A model generated the notes under the pieces. That model searched no databases. It was not told the origin of the DNA and was given only the letters and a program-made list of their open reading frames with translations. From assembly GCF_022354825.1 (NCBI RefSeq), contig NZ_CP031168.1:6573501-6637500 (forward strand): a stretch of 64,000 nt of DNA. Reading direction: 5' to 3'. The stretch comes from Paenibacillus sp. H1-7. Its GTDB lineage: Bacteria > Bacillota > Bacilli > Paenibacillales > NBRC-103111. Made by a program: the position numbers and the translations under genes. Shown here piece by piece: positions 41,693 to 50,046 of this stretch; the first letter of the stretch is position 1; every line of letters begins with the position of its first letter.

Positions 41693-42757
41693 ATGATGAA
41701 GAAAATGGTTATTTTGGGTGGCGGCTACGGCGGATTGACTGTAGCTACCGAGCTGTTGGAAAAAGAATTGCCGTCGGACACGGTGCTTGTGCTTGTAGAC
41801 CGGATGCCGTATCAAGGTCTGAAAACGGAATATTACGCTCTTGCGGCAGGAACGGTATCCGATCAGGACATTAGGGTACAATTCCCTGTAGACCCGCGTC
41901 TTATTCTGAAATACGGTGAAGTCACCGGCGTGGATTTGGAAAACAAGCTGATTCTGTTTCAAAACGATGAGCCGTTGTCCTACGACTGGCTTGCGCTCGG
42001 CCTCGGCTGCGTCGATAAGTTTCATCAGATCGAAGGCGCCGATCAGTATGCCGAAAGCATTCAGACGCTCTCCTCCACGCGGAAAACGTATCAAAAGGTC
42101 AATGACATTGCGCCGTACGGTCAAGTGACCATCGTCGGCGGTGGCTTGAGCGGCGTTGAAGTCGCGGCTGAGCTGCGGGAGAGCCGTTCCGATCTGAACA
42201 TCCGCATTCTCGACCGCGGTGCAAGCGTAATGTCCGCATTCCCCGGCAAGCTTCAGTCTTTCGTTCGCGACTGGATGCTCGAGCATGACATTGAAATGAG
42301 ATCGCATGTTTGTCTTACGCGTCTCGAGAACGGTATCCTGCACAATCAGCAGGAGCTTATTTACACCGACGTCACTATATGGACGGCGGGAATCCAACCA
42401 AGTCCGATCGTGCAGCAGCTGCAGCTTCCCAAAGATAATCAAGGCCGACTCATCATTAACGAGTACCATCAAATAGAAGAATACCCGGAAGTGTTCGTCA
42501 TCGGCGACTGCGCCTCGCTTCCATTCTCTCCTAGTGCCCAGGCGGCACAAGGTCAAGGCAAGCAGGTAGCGGAAGTCTTAAGAGCCATCTGGAAGAACGA
42601 AACCCCTCGGCTCGGCAAAATCAAGCTCAAAGGGGTTTTGGGATCGCTCGGTAAAAAATCGGGCTTTGCCTTACTCGGCAAACGCCCGGTTACAGGTATG
42701 GTGCCGCGGGCCATCAAGAGCGGCGTGCTCTGGATGTCGAAGCGCCATTTCGGCTAA
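41693..42757 (+). CDS. yutJ: Type II NADH dehydrogenase-like flavoprotein (YutJ-like)
   Basis: 354 residues. MVILGGGYGGLTVATELL is the FAD loop, VTIVGGGLSGVEVAAELRE near 145 the NADH loop, DVTIWTAGIQPS near 225 and VFVIGDCASL near 267 the second FAD motif. It is shorter at the C-terminus than the first NADH dehydrogenase (35753), so membrane attachment may differ. AAAGGG lies upstream. It resembles B. subtilis YutJ in family and neighbourhood (yuzB and yutI follow). Electron acceptor not proven. Confidence 0.85.
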   Translation: MMKKMVILGGGYGGLTVATELLEKELPSDTVLVLVDRMPYQGLKTEYYALAAGTVSDQDIRVQFPVDPRLILKYGEVTGVDLENKLILFQNDEPLSYDWLALGLGCVDKFHQIEGADQYAESIQTLSSTRKTYQKVNDIAPYGQVTIVGGGLSGVEVAAELRESRSDLNIRILDRGASVMSAFPGKLQSFVRDWMLEHDIEMRSHVCLTRLENGILHNQQELIYTDVTIWTAGIQPSPIVQQLQLPKDNQGRLIINEYHQIEEYPEVFVIGDCASLPFSPSAQAAQGQGKQVAEVLRAIWKNETPRLGKIKLKGVLGSLGKKSGFALLGKRPVTGMVPRAIKSGVLWMSKRHFG

Positions 42758-43012
42758 TTATTCACCCAGGAGATCGAACATCGCTTCGATCTCTTTAATT
42801 TTGTGCTCCACTTGCTTTTCCAGCTCTTCCGCCGTGGCTGCCGCTACGATCTCTCCATTGACTAGCGCATAAGGGAACATGTAGCATTCCCCGCAGTTGC
42901 CGAGACAGCCATATTCGATCACGTCGTAATCCGGATTCGCTTCGAGCTTTTTCATTAATTTATCGGTACCGTGATGCATATTGTTCGTACAAAATTCAAT
43001 GATGGGTCTCAT
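42758..43012 (-). CDS. yuzB: YuzB-family protein (DUF1450)
   Basis: 84 residues. IIEFCTNNMHHGTDKLMKKLE and the cysteine cluster YGCLGNCGECYMFPYALVNG are the signature of YuzB (DUF1450), a small thioredoxin-fold, ferredoxin-like protein of unknown function. Its three C-terminal-half cysteines plus Cys8 could ligate a [2Fe-2S] cluster. It is convergent with yutJ, stop to stop without a gap, and divergent from the Nfu gene. Confidence 0.9.
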   Translation of the reverse strand: MRPIIEFCTNNMHHGTDKLMKKLEANPDYDVIEYGCLGNCGECYMFPYALVNGEIVAAATAEELEKQVEHKIKEIEAMFDLLGE

Positions 43013-43091
43013 GACTAGGCAACCCCCTTGTTAACCATTTTATTTTTGATCCCGATGTAATATAATATAAGGTAGAAAGGAGATGATTGAA

Positions 43092-43337
43092 ATGAGTGAA
43101 AACGCACAAAGCACCATGTACGATGAAGTACTGGAGGTTTTAGATAAGCTTCGCCCGTTCCTGCAGCGTGACGGCGGTGACGTAGAGCTTGTTGATGTCG
43201 AGGACGGCATCGTTAAATTGAAGCTGGTGGGTGCTTGCGGCAGCTGCCCAAGCTCGACCATTACACTGAAAGCCGGTATTGAACGCGCCCTTCTCGAAGA
43301 AGTGGAAGGCGTACAAGAGGTTGTCCAAGTGTTCTAA
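43092..43337 (+). CDS. yutI: Nfu/NifU-type iron-sulfur scaffold (YutI-like)
   Basis: 81 residues from ATG at 43092 (AAAGGAG 10 nt upstream; the ATG at 43083 abuts it and is unlikely). The whole protein is a NifU C-terminal domain: LRPFLQRDGGDVELVDVEDGIVKLKLVGACGSCPSSTITLKAGIE, with the CxxC that binds a [4Fe-4S] cluster between two monomers. It delivers clusters to client proteins such as aconitase. Divergent from yuzB. Confidence 0.92.
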   Translation: MSENAQSTMYDEVLEVLDKLRPFLQRDGGDVELVDVEDGIVKLKLVGACGSCPSSTITLKAGIERALLEEVEGVQEVVQVF

Positions 43338-43370
43338 TTCCTTCTTTTCCTACGTTGGAAAAAAGCGATA

Positions 43371-43426
43371 GAAAAGGCCCTCTGCAGCGGAACGGTTATC
43401 CTTCCTTTGCAGCAGGGTCTTCTTCT
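43371..43426. terminator. Bidirectional terminator between yutI and SDR gene
   Basis: GGCCCTCTGCA...TGCAGCAGGGTC stem with an A tract on the left and a T-rich run on the right. Confidence 0.65.
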
Positions 43427-43456
43427 TTGTCCGCAAAAGGGATATCCGCCCCCCTA

Positions 43457-44266
43457 TCAGCTGGTGCGGTTCGATGCGGATACGGCAGACGATGGTCCGA
43501 TAATGGCGCGGATCGGGTCCAGACCGCCGGAAACATCCATGATGTTGCCGGTGATGAAGTCCGAGCGCTCCTCGCACAGGAAGGCGATGACTCTGGCAAT
43601 ATCTTCGCCCGCACCGGGACGCCCCCGCGGCGACTCCTGATCCTGCTCGTGCTCCACTTCCGCTATCGTCTTCTCCTTATTCGCCCCCCGAATGTCGCCG
43701 GGGCAGATCATGTTGACGGTAATGCCGTTCGGCGCTTCCTCCACCGCCAGCGTCTTCGTGAAGGATACGAGACCGACCTTGGCTGCGGCATAAACGGCTC
43801 GATGAGGCCATCCCCTTGCTTCCGCCGCATGACCGAAGCCGAAATGAACGATACGCCCCCAGCGCTTCCGTCTCATGTGCGGCAGCACAAGGTGATCCAG
43901 CTGCATGACGCCGAGCAAGTTGCCGTTCATCAAATAGTCGATTTCCTGCGGCTCGTATTGCCCGAACAGCCGGCGTTCCCTTACGAACGGCCCGGCATTG
44001 TTAATCAATATATCGATGCTCCCGAGCTCTTGTACCGCCTGCGCGACAAGCTCGCTCATCTGCTCCTGCCGGGCGACGTCGCCCTGGATGGCGAGACAGC
44101 GAACGCCTTTACTCCGGATTTGATCTTGTAACTGAAGCGCTTCTTTCTCGCTATGAACGTAATTGATTATGATATCGCAGCCGGAATCGGCGAGCAGAAG
44201 CGCTGTCATTTTACCTAAGCCCTTGGCGCTTCCCGTTATGAGTGCAACTTTGCGTTGTTCGATCAT
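43457..44266 (-). CDS. SDR-family oxidoreductase (3-oxoacyl-ACP reductase-like)
   Basis: 269 residues from ATG at 44266 (GGGGGCGGG upstream). VALITGSAKGLGKMTALLLADSG is the TGxxxGxG loop, LINNAGPF the NNAG motif, and AVYAAAKVGLVSFTKTLA near 160 the catalytic YxxxK; IVHFGFGHA sits where the catalytic serine is expected, and Ser is replaced by Gly/Phe there, which is unusual. ICPGDIRGA follows. The C-terminal tail ends SSAVSASNRTS. Substrate unknown; convergent with yutI. Confidence 0.82.
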   Translation of the reverse strand: MIEQRKVALITGSAKGLGKMTALLLADSGCDIIINYVHSEKEALQLQDQIRSKGVRCLAIQGDVARQEQMSELVAQAVQELGSIDILINNAGPFVRERRLFGQYEPQEIDYLMNGNLLGVMQLDHLVLPHMRRKRWGRIVHFGFGHAAEARGWPHRAVYAAAKVGLVSFTKTLAVEEAPNGITVNMICPGDIRGANKEKTIAEVEHEQDQESPRGRPGAGEDIARVIAFLCEERSDFITGNIMDVSGGLDPIRAIIGPSSAVSASNRTS

Positions 44267-44363
44267 GCCCGCCCCCTGAATTCTCCTTAAGCTTAAACTC
44301 ACATTGCGGCTCCGGCAAGTACCGGACCGCCTCATTCAAGTATAGAGGATGCGTGGAGCCGAT

Positions 44364-45104
44364 TCAACTTTCCGTTACAACCGCCGGATATCTTCCCGAA
44401 GATTGAGACAGCTTGAAGATATAGGTAAATACAAAGTTAACGGCTTGATACGTCATTTCACAGCCTTTGGCCAAATCCTGCAAATGCTGCTCTACGTCCT
44501 CCGTCTTGATCCGCTCGTCATACTCCTGCTTGGCCTCCGCTGCTTTCAATAAATCATCCAGCAAATCCGCGCTGATCGTATGAATTTCCAGATTGCGCTG
44601 CGTTCGAAGCCGTTCTACAGGCTCTTTATATTTGACCTTCAAGCCGTACAGCTGTTCTTCCAGCTCTATGTACAGCCGGTTTTGATGCATATTCCTTAGC
44701 ACAGTGAAATAGGAGAACCGCGATTTGATCTCCTCGGTTTTGAGCCGGAACCGCTCGTTCATGAATTGGCCGAGCTTATCTAGAATAGCGAACAACCGAA
44801 TGATGGCATTGTTGTAAAAATACAAGTGGCGATGATAGTCGTCCTGCTCCTCTTCGCTCATCTCGTCCAGGTACCTGCTTCGGACCCGGCTTCCAAACCG
44901 GACCGCAGCATAGTGGCTCTGCTCGAACTCATCCAGCGACCGGAACAAGCTTCCGCTCCATATCATATAGCGGCGCTCCTGCTGATTGCGCTCCTTAACC
45001 GGCAGCGAGCCCAGCAGCTGGATGTATTGTCGGATCGAATCGTTGGCCTCCTTCAAAGCCCCCTGGTCCTTGCGGCGCGGCTCGTTAAACAACCCCCTAA
45101 GCAT
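44364..45104 (-). CDS. HEPN-domain protein, Cthe_2314-like
   Basis: 246 residues, all-helical. RTQRNLEIHT at 167-176 contains the RNxxxH motif (Arg170, Asn171, His175) that forms the active site of HEPN ribonucleases. The overall pattern (long helices, MTYQAVNFVFTYIFKL near the C-terminus) resembles the Cthe_2314 HEPN group. AAGGGG lies 6 nt before ATG. No nucleotidyltransferase or antitoxin gene adjoins it, so it is not an obvious toxin-antitoxin pair. RNase activity is inference from the motif. The 45105-45318 gap shows nothing else. Confidence 0.65.
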   Translation of the reverse strand: MLRGLFNEPRRKDQGALKEANDSIRQYIQLLGSLPVKERNQQERRYMIWSGSLFRSLDEFEQSHYAAVRFGSRVRSRYLDEMSEEEQDDYHRHLYFYNNAIIRLFAILDKLGQFMNERFRLKTEEIKSRFSYFTVLRNMHQNRLYIELEEQLYGLKVKYKEPVERLRTQRNLEIHTISADLLDDLLKAAEAKQEYDERIKTEDVEQHLQDLAKGCEMTYQAVNFVFTYIFKLSQSSGRYPAVVTES

Positions 45105-45318
45105 GTAAATCCCCTTCCCCTCTGTATAGATCTCAGGCTATCCCGTCCATCGGTAATAAATGGTAGTATGCGCCCTTCCTGCGGCTGTGATACGAGGCAG
45201 CCCGTCCCATTAAAAGGCATAGCCGCTTCCGGCGGCCAATAACCCCACAAAGCGGAGCTTTGCTTCGAAGTCAATCAGATACTTTGCAGGGTGACCCGGT
45301 TATCACTTCTATATATGC

Positions 45319-45362
45319 AAAAAAGCTTACGCAGCCGTCCAAGCTTGCGTAAGCCTCTTTTT
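45319..45362 (-). terminator. Terminator of ctaA
   Basis: GCTTACGCA...TGCGTAAGC stem with six As on the left, giving Ts on the minus strand; immediately past the ctaA stop. Confidence 0.9.
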
Positions 45363-45364
45363 CA

Positions 45365-46279
45365 TTAAGCGGTCTTCTTGCCGGCCTGAAGCGTCAACAC
45401 GCATAGATAACATATAATTCCGAATAAACAGGAGATCAATATCGTATGAAGCATGCTTGCCAGCAAATACCAATCGTAACCCATCGATAGCGTGACGAAG
45501 CCGCCGCTCAATATTTGCAGTACAACTAATATAAGTGCCCACTTGGAAGCCTGATAGGTGTTATCCGTCGAATTCATCCGCGCTCTCACGGCCAAGAAGA
45601 ACCAGGCAATAAATACGAACAGCAGAATCGCTCCTAGACGGTGAACGAACACGATCAGCGTAGCGCCCGACAGCTCCGGGATGACCTGACCGTTACACAA
45701 TGGCCAGCCTATGCATCCGCCGGACGATTCCGTATGCCTTACGAAGGCGCCTAAATATACAACAACATAGCAATAAATGGCGATCAGCCATACGCCCCAT
45801 TGAATACCTGCTGTCATCGTTCCCTTTTTCCCTGTAAACACGGTGCCGTACCGCGTATAGACCAGGGCCAGCAGCAGCGTCAGAGCGAAGGCAATCAGCG
45901 AAATGCCGAAATGCAGCGCCAGCGTGGCGGAGGATTGCGGCCAAATGACGGCAATAGCTCCCAGAATCGCTTGTAAAATCGTAAACACCATGGCGAGAGA
46001 CACGAACCATTTAGCATCTTTTCTGCGGCTGTACATGAATACCAGTATCGTCGTTACCAGCAAAATCATTCCGACAATACCCGTCACAAACCGGTGGCTG
46101 TATTCAATAATGGATTCGATCGTATAAGCAGGAACGAACTTGCCGTTACATAACGGCCAATCGTCACCGCAGCCCCGACCCGATTCCGTCTTCGTCACAA
46201 GAGCGCCCATGATCAAGATTAACAGCATGCCGTACATGCTGGCAAAGGAGGACCACTTCAACCATTTTTGCGTATTCAT
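45365..46279 (-). CDS. ctaA: Haem A synthase
   Basis: 304 residues with eight membrane helices in two similar halves. GRGCGDDWPLCNG near 34 and GGCIGWPLCNG near 187 are the paired cysteine loops, and the helix histidines (EYSHRFV, LHFGI, VFVHRL, LHTIL) bind haem. It oxidises haem O to haem A for the cytochrome aa3 oxidase. In Bacillus ctaA is divergent from ctaB; here no cta genes adjoin it, so the oxidase is elsewhere. GGGAGC lies 7 nt before ATG. Confidence 0.93.
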   Translation of the reverse strand: MNTQKWLKWSSFASMYGMLLILIMGALVTKTESGRGCGDDWPLCNGKFVPAYTIESIIEYSHRFVTGIVGMILLVTTILVFMYSRRKDAKWFVSLAMVFTILQAILGAIAVIWPQSSATLALHFGISLIAFALTLLLALVYTRYGTVFTGKKGTMTAGIQWGVWLIAIYCYVVVYLGAFVRHTESSGGCIGWPLCNGQVIPELSGATLIVFVHRLGAILLFVFIAWFFLAVRARMNSTDNTYQASKWALILVVLQILSGGFVTLSMGYDWYLLASMLHTILISCLFGIICYLCVLTLQAGKKTA

Positions 46280-46458
46280 GCGATGAGCTCCCTTACTGTA
46301 TAGTAAGTCTCGACAAATTGAGACAAATGTTAACGCTCATGTATCATTATAGCCATAAAACTAGACCAAATCCATGCGGAATTGTTACAAACCGTTGAAA
46401 CAAGAATGAACGAACGATGTCCATTCCCGCCAGGCCGCTGCGCATCCTGTAAGGGGAT

Positions 46459-46506
46459 AAAAAAAGACCATTCCATCCGGATAGCTCCGAACAGAATGGT
46501 CTTTTG
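46459..46506 (-). terminator. Terminator of the thioredoxin-like gene
   Basis: AAAAGACCATTC...GAATGGTCTTTT stem with A and T tracts, 16 bp past the stop. Confidence 0.9.
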
Positions 46507-46521
46507 GTGCTTGGAAACGGC

Positions 46522-46866
46522 TTATTTCTGCAGCGCGTCGGCAACCTCGAGAGAACGATCCAGAAATTGCTCGATCTCGTCTCTTGTTTTGCGCAGCTTG
46601 CTTACAAAGCGGATCAGCTCTTTGCCTTCACGGAACGCGATAAAGCTAGGAATGCCAAGAATGTTCAGCTTCTCGCACAAATCAGGCACTTCGTCGCGGT
46701 CCAGCTGAATAAAGTTCAAACGGTCTTTATACGCTTCAACCACTTCCGGCATGAAAGGATCGATAAAATGGCAGTCTTTGCACCAAGTCGTTTTAAACAC
46801 GGCTACCGTCGGCTTTGCCGATGCGATTTTCTCTTCAAATACTTGTTCGGATTTTACTTGTTCCAT
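46522..46866 (-). CDS. Thioredoxin-like protein with WCKDC motif
   Basis: 114 residues. FKTTWCKDCHFIDPFMPEV holds a CxxC (Cys29 and Cys32 region) with Lys-Asp between the cysteines, unlike WCGPC of TrxA; GIPSFIAFREG holds the cis-proline. No signal peptide, so it is cytoplasmic. Its partners are unknown; related YtpP/YusE-type proteins in Bacillus act as thioredoxin-like reductases. AAAGGCGG precedes ATG by 8-10 nt. Single gene. Confidence 0.85.
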   Translation of the reverse strand: MEQVKSEQVFEEKIASAKPTVAVFKTTWCKDCHFIDPFMPEVVEAYKDRLNFIQLDRDEVPDLCEKLNILGIPSFIAFREGKELIRFVSKLRKTRDEIEQFLDRSLEVADALQK

Positions 46867-47053
46867 TAGATGTGCACCGCCTTTAGCTTAGTATTACACC
46901 ACTTATAGCATGCCGCATCCGCCCTGTCAACCCGCCCTTATTCCAATTGGGAAATGCTGCTACTTTACAATTATTTCTAAAAGTGATATCATAAAAATAT
47001 CAAATCGATATTCAAATGATTGCTAATCCCAATCACAAAAGGAGTGTTGTATT

Positions 47054-47899
47054 ATGAAAGAACATAAGGCATGGGTGTTAAACGGATTTATCGGGTTATT
47101 GCTCTTCTTTATTTTTACGGGTGCCGGCGTACTGCTCTTGATCCAAGAGAGCATCGTACTGGGCGTCATTCTGTTGATTGTCGCTTCTGCTCTTATATCC
47201 GGTATCACGATCGTTCAACCGAATCAAGGCTACATCGTGACGTTCTTCGGACGCTATGTCGGAACGATTCGTGAAGCCGGGATGTGGCTGACCGTTCCTT
47301 TCTCCACACGCAGCAAAGTGTCTTTGAGAGTGCGCAACTTCAACAGCGCCAAGCTGAAAGTAAACGACGTCGAAGGGAATCCTATTGAAATTGCCGCAGT
47401 CATCGTGTTCAAGGTCGTAGACTCCGCGAAAGCGACCTTCGATGTGGACAAATACGAGCAGTTCGTCGAAATTCAGAGCGAAACAGCTCTAAGGCATGTT
47501 GCGAACAAGTACCCTTATGATGTGTTCGAGAACAATAACGGGTACTCGCTGCGCGGCAACTCGGAGGAAATTGCCCAAGAGCTCAGCACCGAGCTGCAGG
47601 AGCGCTTATCGGTCGCAGGCGTTGAGGTGCTGGAAGCCCGTCTGACCCACCTGGCTTACTCGACAGAGATCGCCAGCGCCATGCTGCAGCGTCAGCAAGC
47701 TACCGCGATCATCTCCGCCCGCTCCAAAATTGTGGAAGGTGCGGTAGGTATGGTGCAGCTGGCCATCTCCCAGCTTCAGCAAGAAGGCGTCATCGAGCTC
47801 GACGAAGAGCGCAAAGCGGCGATGATCAATAACTTGTTGGTCGCAATCGTATCCGATCGTTCCGCCAACCCTGTAATTAACACCGGCAGTCTTTATTAG
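47054..47899 (+). CDS. SPFH/Band-7 domain membrane protein
   Basis: 281 residues. Two N-terminal hydrophobic segments (about 8-30 and 33-52), then the SPFH domain: VQPNQGYIVTFFGRYVGTIREAGMWLTVPF near 58 and the coiled-coil after 170 (ASAMLQRQQATAIISARSKIVEGAVGM). Such stomatin/flotillin-like proteins form oligomeric membrane microdomain scaffolds. AAAGGAGT lies about 9 nt before ATG. It is followed 15 nt later by a small RHH protein on the same strand. Cargo or partner unknown. Confidence 0.88.
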   Translation: MKEHKAWVLNGFIGLLLFFIFTGAGVLLLIQESIVLGVILLIVASALISGITIVQPNQGYIVTFFGRYVGTIREAGMWLTVPFSTRSKVSLRVRNFNSAKLKVNDVEGNPIEIAAVIVFKVVDSAKATFDVDKYEQFVEIQSETALRHVANKYPYDVFENNNGYSLRGNSEEIAQELSTELQERLSVAGVEVLEARLTHLAYSTEIASAMLQRQQATAIISARSKIVEGAVGMVQLAISQLQQEGVIELDEERKAAMINNLLVAIVSDRSANPVINTGSLY

Positions 47900-47914
47900 A
47901 CTGCCCCTCTCTTT

Positions 47915-48118
47915 ATGGCATCCAAGAAAAACTTCGCCCTCCGGCTCGATCCCAAGCTATATGAGGCACTCGAGCGATGGGCCCAGGACGAGTTCCGAAG
48001 CGTTAACGGGCATATCGAGTTTCTGCTGCGCGAGGCGGCGTCCCGGGCCGGAAGACTAGCAGGCCCGCGTCCTTTGGCATCATCGCCCCCGGAAGAGTCC
48101 GAGCCCCCCGAGGCTTGA
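47915..48118 (+). CDS. Small ribbon-helix-helix (Arc/MetJ-type) protein
   Basis: 67 residues. KKNFALRLDPKLYEALERWAQDEFRSVNGHIEFLLREAASRAG is a full RHH fold: one beta strand (NFALRL) and two helices, as in Arc and HicB C-termini. A proline/glutamate-rich tail follows. No ribosome binding site is visible before the ATG, so translation may depend on the SPFH gene 15 nt upstream. The SPFH-RHH pairing suggests a shared function or autoregulation; DNA target unknown. Confidence 0.8.
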   Translation: MASKKNFALRLDPKLYEALERWAQDEFRSVNGHIEFLLREAASRAGRLAGPRPLASSPPEESEPPEA

Positions 48119-48147
48119 GCGGGCGGAGGTTCTTATTCTTTGCAATA

Positions 48148-48184
48148 GAAAAAAGCCTGATCCGGCGGAATCAGGCTTTTTTTC
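48148..48184 (+). terminator. Terminator of the SPFH-RHH operon
   Basis: AAAAAGCCTGAT, loop CCGGCGGA, ATCAGGCTTTTTTT. Confidence 0.92.
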
Positions 48185-48264
48185 CATTCTTTTTGTTCGA
48201 TGCAAAGTGTCCGTGCTATAGTGTAATCCGGCTGCGTTCATGAGACGAGCCGGAACCGGATATA

Positions 48265-49857
48265 CTAATCCCGGGTAATGGTTACCATTTGCAGCTCCTG
48301 GTCCCAGCTTACAACTGCTCCCATGTTCTCGGCAATGAATCGGACCGGAACGAACGTCGAGCCGTTCGTGAGCTCCGCTTCGGCCTCCAGCGGCTTGATC
48401 ATGCCATTGACGGAAGCCTGCTTGCTGCCGATATTGAGCTTGATGACCGTCCCGTTAATCGAGTCGACGATAGAGACTTGCTGCGTTGCAGCATCCCAGG
48501 TGACATCCGCATCCAGCTGTTCAACAACGAAGCGGGCTGGCACCATGACCACGCCGTTACGGTTATAAGGCTTCACGGAATCGGCGTAGATGTCCTCCGA
48601 ATCGTCCATAAACATGTTGATTTCTTTTTTCGTAATATGAAGATCAGATTTCAAGAGCTCATACAATTTGGACTTGGAATCAAGCGCCTGGAGCACTTTG
48701 CCCGGCTTGTTCAAGGATTCCAGCTCCAGCTTGCCGCCGCTCACGTCAATCGTATCCGCTGTGACAGGCTTGTTGATGTTCCACACTTCGGAAGTCGAAG
48801 TCACTTTCATACCTGTAACCGATTCTTCGCCGGTTGTTGGAAAGTTAACCAGAAGCTCCATATAAGATTTGCGAGGAATCAAATCGCTGTCTACATAAAG
48901 ATCTAATTTCAAATAGTTTTTCTCGCTCAACAGCTCGCGCAAGGAGGATCCTGCCGGTGAGCTCAACGCCTCTTGAACGGATTGATCGTAGTTATCGAGC
49001 GTCTTTTTCAAATTCGTTTGCAGGAACGTATATGCGAACTCTACTGCCAACGTCTTGTTGTTCAAATACGGTGCAATCATTTCATCCATCGGATTCTCTT
49101 GATTTTGCGCCTTGCTTTCCTTCATCGCCTGCTGGGCCAGCGGCAGCACCAGATCGTACAATTGACCGATCAGCTCTTTCATGCCCTTCTCGTCTGCCAG
49201 CAAATTAGTCAAAAAGCCTTTGACCAATCCGAGCAGCTCGTCGCCCTTCACTTCTACATGTACTTGCTTCAGATTCAAGCTCTCGTTATTGATCGTTTGC
49301 TTGGAATCCGTGATGGAGACCGTCTTCGGATTCGGCAGCTTGGTACCGAAATAAGTAACGAAGGTAGGCGCCATTTGCTCCGCTTTTTTCTGAAGCTGCT
49401 TCAGTTGCTCCTGCATTTCCTTGGAGAGCGTGCTTTGAAGCTGCTCCATGGAAGCTCCGCCGCTGTTATGTAACACGATCGGTTTCTTCGCACCCTCAAC
49501 CTGGATGATGTATTGTTGATCCGACATGACGATCTGGAAAGGAATTTTGCCTTTGGCATATTCGAAGGTTCCTTTGACAGACAGATGCGTCAGATCCTGC
49601 TGCTTCATATCCGTAATACTGAGCTTTACGTTGCCGAACAGATCGAGCATTTTTTGCTGTTCTTCACTCGGCTTCACCGAAGCGTTGCGGATTAGATCGA
49701 AGGTGATCGTTTGAGTGCCCTGAGATGTTTTCACGCTGGAGCTGCTCTCGATGAGTTTGTTTAAATCGACTCCGTTTACGGGTTGACATCCTGCCAGAAC
49801 GACAAGCATGACAATCAGCAGCAGGGAAAGCCAACGTTGCATGGTGATGTTTTTCAT
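48265..49857 (-). CDS. Secreted lipoprotein with copper-amine-oxidase N-terminal-like stalk domain
   Basis: 530 residues from ATG at 49857 (GGAGG 6 nt upstream). A signal peptide ends in the lipobox LVVLAGC, so it is membrane-anchored outside the cell. The middle (about 30-390) is unfamiliar, with repeated QL/KQL helical stretches. The C-terminal 100 residues (VMVPARFVVEQLDADVTWDAATQQVSI and FVPVRFIAENMGAVVSWD) are two repeats of the Cu_amine_oxidN1 domain, common in Paenibacillus cell-surface proteins. No amine oxidase catalytic domain is present. Divergent from the DUF2515 gene. Confidence 0.85.
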   Translation of the reverse strand: MKNITMQRWLSLLLIVMLVVLAGCQPVNGVDLNKLIESSSSVKTSQGTQTITFDLIRNASVKPSEEQQKMLDLFGNVKLSITDMKQQDLTHLSVKGTFEYAKGKIPFQIVMSDQQYIIQVEGAKKPIVLHNSGGASMEQLQSTLSKEMQEQLKQLQKKAEQMAPTFVTYFGTKLPNPKTVSITDSKQTINNESLNLKQVHVEVKGDELLGLVKGFLTNLLADEKGMKELIGQLYDLVLPLAQQAMKESKAQNQENPMDEMIAPYLNNKTLAVEFAYTFLQTNLKKTLDNYDQSVQEALSSPAGSSLRELLSEKNYLKLDLYVDSDLIPRKSYMELLVNFPTTGEESVTGMKVTSTSEVWNINKPVTADTIDVSGGKLELESLNKPGKVLQALDSKSKLYELLKSDLHITKKEINMFMDDSEDIYADSVKPYNRNGVVMVPARFVVEQLDADVTWDAATQQVSIVDSINGTVIKLNIGSKQASVNGMIKPLEAEAELTNGSTFVPVRFIAENMGAVVSWDQELQMVTITRD

Positions 49858-50046
49858 TGCTAACCTCCAATAAGTGTAAAATAAATGCAGTGCTGCAAGC
49901 ATAATGTACTACGTGAAATCTCTTGGAAAAGATTCAATATTCATTTGCAAAAGCACTCCTATAAGTTATACGACGTGCAACGACCCATTCCTTTATTTGT
50001 CATGAAAATCGTGCGGCACTGTATCGGGAAAGGAGGGAAAGCCTCT

